Shown in pieces: positions 57,901-64,000 of a stretch of DNA of 64,000 bases. The stretch comes from Pseudomonas fluorescens (GTDB lineage Bacteria; Pseudomonadota; Gammaproteobacteria; Pseudomonadales; Pseudomonadaceae). Made by a program: the position numbers and the translations under genes. Position 1 is the first letter of the stretch, and the number at the start of each line of letters is the position of its first letter. The notes beneath the pieces were generated by a model. The model ran no database searches. It was not told where the DNA came from and saw nothing but the letters and a program-made list of their open reading frames with translations. Location of the stretch: positions 248,001 to 312,000 of the forward strand of contig NZ_CABVHU010000002.1 in the NCBI RefSeq assembly GCF_902497855.1. The letters run 5' to 3'.

Positions 57901-59906
57901 CTGAACGCAAGGCGCTGGGGTATGACATTTTCGAGGGCGAGCGGCTCAAGTCCGACCTGCAACGTTCACCTCTGGCGTTCGAGCAATTCGAATCGGTCCT
58001 GGATGAACATCCGCTGCGTAAACCGGCTTATGACCCGGTAACGATGCGCCTGCGTGGCGGCATGCAGGGCTATCGCCAAGTGCTCGACGAGCCGATGTTA
58101 AAGCGCCGGATCTGGGCGCTTTATCCGAATTTTTCCGAGGCGCAGGTCGCCTCGATGCTGGCGGAATTCGGCGAGGCGGCGCCTGCGCGACTCCTGGCCC
58201 TGGAGACCGAGTTCAGCGACTTGGACAATGCACTGAAAGGCTGGTTGAACTCTGCGACGATGCACCATCGCTTCAGCGTCCTGGGGGCTCGGCAGTGGGA
58301 ATCACGAAACTTGCTGTACAAGGCACTCAAGCAATGTTGGCAAAGGACAGGACCGGCGGGTGTCGAAGTTCCCGGTATCGTTGGCGCGCAGCGTCTGCAT
58401 CTGGACGGTTTTGCAATGGGGCGCAACCTGGTGGACTTGCCGAGACTGACCGCCAATTTCGATCACGTGACGAGTCTGAGCATGCGTAGAACCAGTGCAC
58501 TTGCCAGCCAGGGGAAGTTTCTTGAAAAATTCCCGCAACTTCGTGAGTTGGATCTGGAAGGAAACCTGATGAACCGCTTGCCGCCGGCCATAGGCGAGCT
58601 GCGTCAGCTGACCCATCTGATGCTGGATAACAATCAAATCATGCTGACACCGCAAGCGGTCGCGCGGTTGAGAAGCTTGACCCGGCTTGAGGTTTTGCGG
58701 CTGCAAGGCAATCCGCTGGGGCTAGTGCCTGACATCAGTCAAATGCCTGATCTGGCGATCCTCGATCTTGAACGGACAGGCATCGACCAATGGCCCACCG
58801 GACTGTTTGGCAAATCCCGTCCGCGGCACATCTATCTCAACCTGAAACATAATCGATTGGCAATCATTCCAGACGTCGCTCCTGGCTCTTTCCGTGCGGA
58901 GCTGTTGGTCCGGACCATCGTCAGCCGTGATCCCGCGTGGATGCCGGAGCGTGTTCTGAATAAGTTGAGGGGTTATGCGGAATCGCTAGGCATGGATCCT
59001 GACCGTCCCTACCCCCCAAGGGGATTGATGGACAGCCACAAATGGGCTCAGGGCCTGTCTGAGTCAGTGTTCCGGGAAAAGCTGACTATCTGGGACGGGG
59101 TTGAAGATGAGATCGGTTCCGAAAAATTCTTCGACATGGTACGAAGGCTTACCGAGTCGGCTGACTTCAATTCGCCGCAGCTGTCCTACCGCGCCGAGCT
59201 GACAGCCAGGCTCTGGCGAATGCTCGAGGCCATGTACGACGATGCGCAGTTGCGGGAAACGGCCTTCTCCGAATCCGTTGTGGTGACCGAGTGTTCCGAT
59301 GGTGCAACCCAATTGTTCAATGCATTGGGCGTCAAGGTTCTGATCAAGGAAGCCTACGCTCTGCAGCATCCGGGACTTATCGAGGCGGAACTGGTGGAAT
59401 TGGCAAGGGGCAAGTCTCGGCTGGATGAACTGGGCGCTATTGCGCGCCGACGAATCGCCGCGCGTTTCGAGAGCGGAGAACGATTCAGACGTGTCGATGC
59501 CAATGGCAACGTTACCGGTACGATCGACGAAGTGGAGGTGCAGCTCGCCTATATGACCGATCTGGCGGAAAAACTGGATCTGCCATGGCAAGCGCGTGGC
59601 ATGTTGTTCCGGGCCATTAGCGGGGTGACGTCCGAGATGATAGAGGCTGCTCGCCTGCATGTGCTGGGGCTTGAACTGGGTGACCTGCTCGAGGAGACCA
59701 TTCTTGAGCAGACTTTCTGGAACGACTACCTGGAAAACACTTATCGTGATGAGATCGCCAGGAAAAAGCTCGAGCTGGGCAACGAGGACGAGATGGCCCA
59801 GTTCACCGCGATCAAGGCGCTGAAGAAAACCTGGACCAGTCAAGCTATCGAGCGTGCCAAGCTGCGAAGGACGGAAGTACCGTTCACCGTGCAGGCCGAT
59901 AGTTGA
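54954..59906 (+). CDS. Giant toxin-domain/LRR/NEL protein, tandem paralogue, 1650 aa
   Basis: ATG 54954 follows CAAGGATGACCC. Same architecture as its upstream neighbour: N-terminal DUF6543-like region, hydrophobic stretch near 462-480 (AAFVVPGLGPIMLAVGAAQ), shared segments such as PDQLGLFQNNG and LLRRLG, LRRs at ~1143-1312 (LRELDLEGNLMNRLP, LEVLRLQGNPLGLVP), and NEL at ~1330-1640 with Cys1447 in TECSDG. The C-terminus ends RTEVPFTVQADS. The two have diverged considerably, so duplication is not recent. It is probably cotranscribed with its neighbour; a terminator follows. Confidence 0.85.
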   Translation: MPASLTPVTPPAGTFNADLRGVHYDFLKDRVPTWFTGASTQRQMELAQHEMELPSWYLTAMPEARTALADSHIRYREALNNIEDKLGGIEDVLAFAEQPLKDAIKKEFNLDLDVRQTYFARKYAVKDRNDLYGFFVFDQQDDPALKYEYRGISLLEAALANFEPDEEQSGPCTDCQIITTWSDYDGEVIPTFNAVNGQAVSIAPHAFARLCRTLDLGELYQKHLEAILQPRGVVERKALNDKMEAYQRQQLALSTEIGRRQAAMGTGNSPWGVSVEAWQMLKQVVTDQGDVTLDGKPVTFAALKIFGSTLVGPLLIGPDRKNSDKVERLLVYIPNDPQQPLKEYASSADFMNELRTRLHSASYRRFFSRFVPQREQGIFFQRFNAVYQPTGAGAAADFALQPDPVKLPLDEAAITGNLWERLRQAHVNKIFADARAVAVPTGDEDRKARMERLESFLDAVNSVFNLAAFVVPGLGPIMLAVGAAQMGSEVFEGIEAYEQGDVKAMWAHFSSVALNVAFIGVGAKVLPEIKLSSRVDTLKPVTLSNGKQALWNPDLSRYKVPVELEPNAKPDQLGLFQNNGQSLLAHEGDHYGIVEDAGQYRIQHPSRPEAYRPVVEHNGAGAWKTELDEPLTWDRARLLRRLGPSTQDFTDEKLEQIRTVAGVSEDELRRLHVELDPPPIMLDDTLQRFRLHAEAGKVGQQILANQVPERLLEDVARLTTDLPRWPESRSVEVFDGPELKGPSTLIGNIDVASANRIKLTRSELRDGQLPQRTIETLGEDEIHQLLGQAISSNKEVRIQALKEALAEQATLIHKRLFDSLYKQHQLDAGEQVQRLTNEYPGLPNAVAARLLQEATPADLEHLTQKRTVPLRLREQVRQATQRVRVSRAYEGLYLDGLENNDTRRLELASLARLPGWSSDVRIEIREYSFTGKLHASVGPESATIRKVLVLEDRGGYQARDESDQHLHGSDDFFASVLHALPDTERKALGYDIFEGERLKSDLQRSPLAFEQFESVLDEHPLRKPAYDPVTMRLRGGMQGYRQVLDEPMLKRRIWALYPNFSEAQVASMLAEFGEAAPARLLALETEFSDLDNALKGWLNSATMHHRFSVLGARQWESRNLLYKALKQCWQRTGPAGVEVPGIVGAQRLHLDGFAMGRNLVDLPRLTANFDHVTSLSMRRTSALASQGKFLEKFPQLRELDLEGNLMNRLPPAIGELRQLTHLMLDNNQIMLTPQAVARLRSLTRLEVLRLQGNPLGLVPDISQMPDLAILDLERTGIDQWPTGLFGKSRPRHIYLNLKHNRLAIIPDVAPGSFRAELLVRTIVSRDPAWMPERVLNKLRGYAESLGMDPDRPYPPRGLMDSHKWAQGLSESVFREKLTIWDGVEDEIGSEKFFDMVRRLTESADFNSPQLSYRAELTARLWRMLEAMYDDAQLRETAFSESVVVTECSDGATQLFNALGVKVLIKEAYALQHPGLIEAELVELARGKSRLDELGAIARRRIAARFESGERFRRVDANGNVTGTIDEVEVQLAYMTDLAEKLDLPWQARGMLFRAISGVTSEMIEAARLHVLGLELGDLLEETILEQTFWNDYLENTYRDEIARKKLELGNEDEMAQFTAIKALKKTWTSQAIERAKLRRTEVPFTVQADS

Positions 59907-59920
59907 TTGATGATGTGACC

Positions 59921-59957
59921 AGCCCCGACTGCGATGTCGCCTTCGGGGCTTCTTTTT
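59921..59957 (+). terminator. Terminator of the giant effector genes
   Basis: AGCCCCGA / TCGGGGCT stem with a 15-nt loop and TTCTTTTT, 15 nt after the stop; may also serve ureC from the other strand. Confidence 0.8.
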
Positions 59958-59966
59958 GAGCGTCCG

Positions 59967-61667
59967 TCAGAACAGGAAATAACGCTGTGCCATCGGCAAG
60001 GTATCGGCCGGCTCGCACCACAACAATTCGCCGTCGGCTTTCACCTGATAGGTCTGCGGGTCGACGTCGATCGTCGGCAGGTAGTCGTTATGAATCAGGT
60101 CGGTTTTCTGCACATCCCGACAGCCTTTGACGACCGCAATGGTCTTCTTCAGGCCCAAGGCTTCCGGCAGCCCGGCTGCGTGTGCCGCCTGGCTGATAAA
60201 GGTCAGGCTGGTGGCGTGCAGCGAGCCGCCGTAACTGGCGAACATCGGACGGTAGTGCACCGGTTGTGGTGTCGGGATCGAGGCGTTGGCGTCGCCCATC
60301 AGGCTCGCCGCGATGGCGCCGCCCTTGAGAATCAGGGTCGGTTTCACACCGAAAAAAGCCGGGCGCCAGAGCACCAGATCGGCCCATTTACCAACCTCCA
60401 CCGAACCCACTTCATGGCTGATGCCATGGGTGATCGCCGGGTTGATGGTGTACTTGGCGATGTAGCGTTTGGCGCGGAAGTTGTCGTTGCCAGCACCGTC
60501 GCCCGGCAGCGCGCCACGCTGTTTTTTCATCTTGTCGGCGGTCTGCCAGGTACGGGTGATGACTTCGCCGACGCGGCCCATGGCCTGGCTGTCGGAACTG
60601 ATCATCGAGAACGCGCCGAGGTCGTGCAGGATGTCTTCGGCGGCGATGGTTTCGCGGCGGATGCGGCTTTCGGCGAAGGCCACGTCCTCGGCGATGCTCG
60701 GGTCCAGGTGGTGGCAGACCATCAGCATGTCGAGGTGTTCGTCGATGGTGTTGCGGGTGAACGGCCGGGTCGGGTTGGTGGAGCTCGGCAGCACGTTGGG
60801 GAAACCGCAGGCCTTGATGATGTCCGGCGCATGGCCGCCGCCTGCGCCTTCGGTGTGATAGGTGTGGATGGTGCGGCCCTTGAAGGCGGCGAGGGTGGTC
60901 TCGACGAAGCCCGACTCGTTGAGGGTGTCGGTGTGGATCGCCACCTGCACGTCGTATTGGTCGGCGACGTTCAGGCAGTTGTCGATGCTCGCTGGCGTGG
61001 TGCCCCAGTCTTCGTGGAGCTTGAGGCCGATGGCGCCGGCCTTGACCTGCTCGATCAAAGGTTCGGGCAGGCTGGCGTTGCCCTTGCCGGTGAAACCGAT
61101 GTTCATCGCGAAGGCATCGGCGGCCTGGAGCATCCGTGCCAGGTGCCACGGGCCGGAGGTGCAGGTGGTGGCGTTGGTGCCGGTGGCCGGGCCGGTGCCG
61201 CCGCCGATCATGGTGGTGACGCCGCTCATCAGCGCTTCTTCGATCTGCTGAGGGCAAATGAAGTGGATATGGGTGTCGATGCCGCCGGCGGTGAGGATCA
61301 TGCCTTCACCGGCGATCACTTCGGTGCTGGCGCCGATCGCGATGGTGACGCCGGGCTGGATGTCCGGGTTGCCCGCCTTGCCGATGCCGGCGATGCGTCC
61401 GTCCTTGAGGCCGACGTCGGCCTTGACGATACCCCAGTGGTCGATGATCAGTGCGTTGGTGATCAGGGTGTCGACCACTTCGGCGGCCAATAATTGGCTT
61501 TGGCCCTGGCCGTCGCGGATGACTTTGCCGCCGCCGAATTTCACTTCTTCGCCGTAGGTGGTGAAGTCCTTTTCCACTTCGATCCACAGCTCGGTGTCTG
61601 CCAGTCGGACCTTGTCGCCGACGGTGGGGCCGAACATGTCGGCGTAGGCTTGACGGGAAATCTTCAT
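59967..61667 (-). CDS. ureC: Urease alpha subunit
   Basis: 566 aa from ATG 61667 ([20 protein letters not shown]); nine codons upstream are not family-like. All nickel-centre features are visible: [11 protein letters not shown] (His pair), [14 protein letters not shown] (the carbamylated Lys), [23 protein letters not shown], the flap [10 protein letters not shown] with its Cys, and a Met-rich C-terminus ending QRYFLF. It hydrolyses urea to ammonia and carbamate in the cytosol, with UreA and UreB. Its maturation proteins UreEFG are encoded ~25 kb away at 32.6-34.4 kb. Confidence 0.98.
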   Translation of the reverse strand: MKISRQAYADMFGPTVGDKVRLADTELWIEVEKDFTTYGEEVKFGGGKVIRDGQGQSQLLAAEVVDTLITNALIIDHWGIVKADVGLKDGRIAGIGKAGNPDIQPGVTIAIGASTEVIAGEGMILTAGGIDTHIHFICPQQIEEALMSGVTTMIGGGTGPATGTNATTCTSGPWHLARMLQAADAFAMNIGFTGKGNASLPEPLIEQVKAGAIGLKLHEDWGTTPASIDNCLNVADQYDVQVAIHTDTLNESGFVETTLAAFKGRTIHTYHTEGAGGGHAPDIIKACGFPNVLPSSTNPTRPFTRNTIDEHLDMLMVCHHLDPSIAEDVAFAESRIRRETIAAEDILHDLGAFSMISSDSQAMGRVGEVITRTWQTADKMKKQRGALPGDGAGNDNFRAKRYIAKYTINPAITHGISHEVGSVEVGKWADLVLWRPAFFGVKPTLILKGGAIAASLMGDANASIPTPQPVHYRPMFASYGGSLHATSLTFISQAAHAAGLPEALGLKKTIAVVKGCRDVQKTDLIHNDYLPTIDVDPQTYQVKADGELLWCEPADTLPMAQRYFLF

Positions 61668-61682
61668 TGCAGTTCCTTCATT

Positions 61683-61791
61683 GATCGTTCCCACGCTCTG
61701 CGTGGGAATGCCGCCATGGACGCTCTGCGTCCGCCGTTATGTGACGCGGAGCGTCACGGGATGCATTCCCACGGGGACCGTGGGAACGATC
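61683..61791. repeat. Palindromic repeat inside the urease operon, ureB-ureC gap
   Basis: Second member of the gatcgttcccacgc family (see 8289-8390), with outer arms gatcgttcccacgctctgcg and ccgtgggaacgatc. It fills nearly the whole ureB-ureC gap. Confidence 0.88.
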
Positions 61792-61793
61792 AG

Positions 61794-62101
61794 TCAGTCG
61801 AGGTCACCCATGATCCTGCCGGCAAACCCGAACACCCGGCGATGCCCGGCCAGGTCGACCAGCTCGACCTCGCGGCTCTGCCCCGGTTCGAAGCGCACGG
61901 CGGTGCCGGCGGGGATGTTCAGGCGCATGCCGCGGCTGGCGGCGCGGTCGAAGGTCAGGGCGTCGTTGGTTTCGAAAAAGTGGTAGTGCGAGCCGACCTG
62001 GATCGGCCGGTCGCCGCTGTTGGCCACCTTCAGGCTGAGCGTGCGGCGGCCGACATTGAGTTCGATGTCGCCGGGTTGGATCTGGTATTCACCGGGAATC
62101 A

Positions 62102-62102
<1 letters not shown>
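61794..62102 (-). CDS. ureB: Urease beta subunit
   Basis: 102 aa starting [20 protein letters not shown] at ATG 62102, which overlaps the stop of the preceding acetyltransferase gene (TGATG), pointing to translational coupling. Typical beta-subunit features: [36 protein letters not shown]. It is structural, forming the trimer with UreA and UreC. Confidence 0.97.
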
Positions 62103-62641
<539 letters not shown>

Positions 62642-63175
62642 TTACTCCTTATTGGCGGCAGGTGGCTGCGCGCCAGGATTGAGGGTCAGCTGCATGAAGG
62701 TCAGGTCCAGCCAGCGGCCGAACTTGGTGCCCACCTGGGGCATCTGGCCGGTGGTCACGAAACCGGCTCGTTCATGCAGACGGATGGACGCGGCATTACC
62801 GCTTTCGATGGCGGCAACCATCACATGCTTGTCGCAATCTCTGGCGCGGTCGATCAGTACGTCCATCAGTTGTGGGCCCAGGCCATTGCCGCGCTGATCG
62901 CTGCGGACATAGACCGAGTGCTCGACGGTGTGACGGAAACCGTCGAACGGCCGCCAGTCACCGAATGACGCGTAGCCCAGCACGGTGTTATCGCTGTCGA
63001 GGATCACCAGAATCGGATAACCCTGGGATTCCCGGGCGCTGAACCAGGCCTGGCGGTTGCCCAGGTCGACGACCTTCTCGTTCCAGATCGCCGTGGTATT
63101 GAGTACGGCATCGTTGTAGATATCGCGGATCGCCGCCAGATCGGCATGCACTGCATCGCGGATGTGGTAAGTCAT
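62642..63175 (-). CDS. GNAT acetyltransferase, phosphinothricin/methionine sulfoximine type
   Basis: 177 aa beginning MTYHIRDAVHADLAAIRDIY. It matches the pat/bar-like GNATs: NDAVLNTTAIWNEKVVDLGN, VLGYASFGDWRPFDGFRHTV, EHSVYVRSDQRGNGLGPQLM (acetyl-CoA loop), GFVTTGQMPQVGTKFGRWLD. Such enzymes acetylate methionine sulfoximine/sulfone and phosphinothricin. A gene of this type between ureA and ureB is also known in P. aeruginosa. Confidence 0.93.
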   Translation of the reverse strand: MTYHIRDAVHADLAAIRDIYNDAVLNTTAIWNEKVVDLGNRQAWFSARESQGYPILVILDSDNTVLGYASFGDWRPFDGFRHTVEHSVYVRSDQRGNGLGPQLMDVLIDRARDCDKHVMVAAIESGNAASIRLHERAGFVTTGQMPQVGTKFGRWLDLTFMQLTLNPGAQPPAANKE

Positions 63176-63184
63176 GGCGCGACC

Positions 63185-63487
63185 TCAGGCGATCGGTTGG
63201 TGAACGGTGACCAGTTTGGTGCCGTCGGGGAACGTCGCCTCGACCTGGATCTCGGGGATCATTTCCGGGATGCCTTCCATCACTTGTTCGCGGCTGAGCA
63301 GGGTGGTGCCGAAGTGCATCAGGTCGGCCACGGTCTGGCCGTCACGGGCGCCTTCGAGCAACGCGGCGGAAATGTAGGCCATGGCTTCCGGATAGTTGAG
63401 TTTCACGCCGCGGGCCAAACGCCGCTCGGCCACGAGGCCGGCGGTGAAGATCAGCAGCTTGTCTTTTTCGCGTGGGGTCAGGTCCAT
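63185..63487 (-). CDS. ureA: Urease gamma subunit
   Basis: 100 aa, [20 protein letters not shown], with [20 protein letters not shown] and VPxL-type C-terminus ([20 protein letters not shown]). It is structural. Gap of 9 nt to the next gene; a 159-nt gap to ureD holds a palindromic repeat. Confidence 0.97.
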   Translation of the reverse strand: MDLTPREKDKLLIFTAGLVAERRLARGVKLNYPEAMAYISAALLEGARDGQTVADLMHFGTTLLSREQVMEGIPEMIPEIQVEATFPDGTKLVTVHQPIA

Positions 63488-63541
63488 CGTTTGAAATCCA
63501 TAATCGGCAGTAAAAAGGTATTGGAGCTGTTAATGCGGACC

Positions 63542-63636
63542 CCTGTAGGAGCTGGCTTGCCAGCGAAGGCGTCCATTCAGGCGATAAATATGTCGACTGA
63601 AACACCGCCTTCGCTGGCAAGCCAGCTCCTACAGGG
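63542..63636. repeat. Palindromic repeat inside the urease operon, ureD-ureA gap
   Basis: Arms cctgtaggagctggcttgcc and ggcaagccagctcctacagg are perfect inverted copies, continuing into agcgaaggc/gccttcgct. Confidence 0.9.
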
Positions 63637-63646
63637 GAATCGGTGT

Positions 63647-64000
63647 TCAGGTGCTCCATATTCGTGGGGCGACGGCTTCTCGCCCAAGCAACGCAGGCCT
63701 GAGCAAGCGCCACACATCAATCAACCACCCCCGCGCCAACAGTGCCTCACTGGCCAGGCATCGAGCCACCAGAAGCCCCGGCAGCTGGGTCAGGTCTCCC
63801 CGCACCTCATTAGTCAGCGATCGGCACTTTTCCAGCAGATCACTATCAATTTCGCCGGTCACCAGCAGGGTCGCAAACACCGGCTGCCCATCCAGGCCAA
63901 TTGGCGAATCGAGCAAGCCATCCCCGCCGACAATGCGCTGACGTTCGTGCCAGAGCAACCGGCCATCGCGACGGATATCGAGTTGCGCCTGAAAATACCC
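63647..64000 (-). CDS. ureD: Urease accessory protein UreD (UreH), C-terminal part
   Basis: Open across the window end; the visible 117 codons read [20 protein letters not shown] and on to [20 protein letters not shown], matching the C-terminal part of UreD, ending APRIWST. UreD holds apo-urease for nickel insertion with UreF and UreG. First gene of ureD-A-GNAT-GNAT-B-C as far as seen; its 5' end and promoter lie outside. Confidence 0.93.
   Translation of the reverse strand, partial: GYFQAQLDIRRDGRLLWHERQRIVGGDGLLDSPIGLDGQPVFATLLVTGEIDSDLLEKCRSLTNEVRGDLTQLPGLLVARCLASEALLARGWLIDVWRLLRPALLGREAVAPRIWST

Noticed and set aside
59934..61493. 519-codon plus-strand open frame opposite ureC
   Set aside because: Shadow of ureC, whose protein is full-length and carries all active-site motifs.

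Overview
The window is chromosomal DNA of a fluorescent Pseudomonas, most likely from the P. fluorescens group. This rests on gene content and order: a pncB-nadE pair next to azurin, a lysR-amaB-amaA lysine/pipecolate locus, a braCDEFG-type transporter, ureEFGJ and ureDABC in two separate blocks, a DesT-like regulator, and a ferritin-like gene. High GC and many Pseudomonas-type palindromic intergenic repeats agree. No rRNA, tRNA, CRISPR array, transposase or phage gene was recognised.

Layout. Positions 1-5.7 kb hold two toxin/effector-like genes on the minus strand. The first is an LRR-NEL (IpaH-type E3 ligase) gene with a broken 5' end. The second encodes an 864-aa protein sharing the same N-terminal cassette. 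Positions 5.9-15.3 kb hold ygiQ (radical SAM), then a three-gene set: transglutaminase/DUF2126 amidoligase, circularly permuted ATP-grasp with alpha-E, and a second transglutaminase. Positions 15.4-19.3 kb hold small genes, a LOG-family hydrolase, azurin, nadE and pncB. Positions 19.5-23.5 kb are the amaB/amaA catabolic locus with a divergent LysR regulator. Positions 23.8-29.0 kb are a five-gene branched-chain amino acid ABC transporter behind a textbook sigma-54 promoter. Positions 29.1-29.7 kb are non-coding and rich in DnaA boxes. Positions 29.8-35.2 kb hold an SDR dehydrogenase, an AGE-family epimerase, ureJ/hupE-ureG-ureF-ureE and a TetR (DesT/FabR-like) regulator. Positions 35.4-45.2 kb hold a secreted 42-bp-repeat protein, an AsmA protein, two tandem lower-GC paralogues of unknown function, a ferritin-like protein, a lipase, a DMT exporter, an AraC regulator, a PsiF protein and an AI-2E family protein. 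Positions 45.3-49.3 kb hold yegD (Hsp70-like), divergent cbpA-cbpM, and a histidine kinase. Positions 49.6-59.9 kb hold two giant tandem toxin-domain/LRR/NEL proteins (1752 and 1650 aa). Positions 59.9-64.0 kb hold the urease operon ureD(partial)-ureA-two GNAT genes-ureB-ureC on the minus strand.

How the parts work together. The two urease blocks supply structural subunits and maturation factors for one nickel enzyme although about 25 kb apart. AmaB and AmaA carry out consecutive steps of pipecolate oxidation to 2-aminoadipate. PncB and NadE are the first and last steps of NAD salvage from nicotinate. YegD, CbpA and CbpM form a chaperone/co-chaperone/modulator group behind a sigma-32-like promoter. 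The LRR-NEL proteins and the cassette-sharing protein look like host- or competitor-directed effectors, but no secretion machinery lies in the window, so their delivery is unknown.

Most unusual material: the modular effector pair with a microhomology deletion (0-5.7 kb), the giant NEL pair (49.6-59.9 kb), the tandem W-motif paralogues (38.6-40.2 kb), the ATP-grasp/alpha-E/transglutaminase set (8.6-15.3 kb), the DnaA-box cluster (29.1-29.7 kb) and the phased GGTTGC repeats upstream of the sigma-54 promoter (23.64-23.74 kb).
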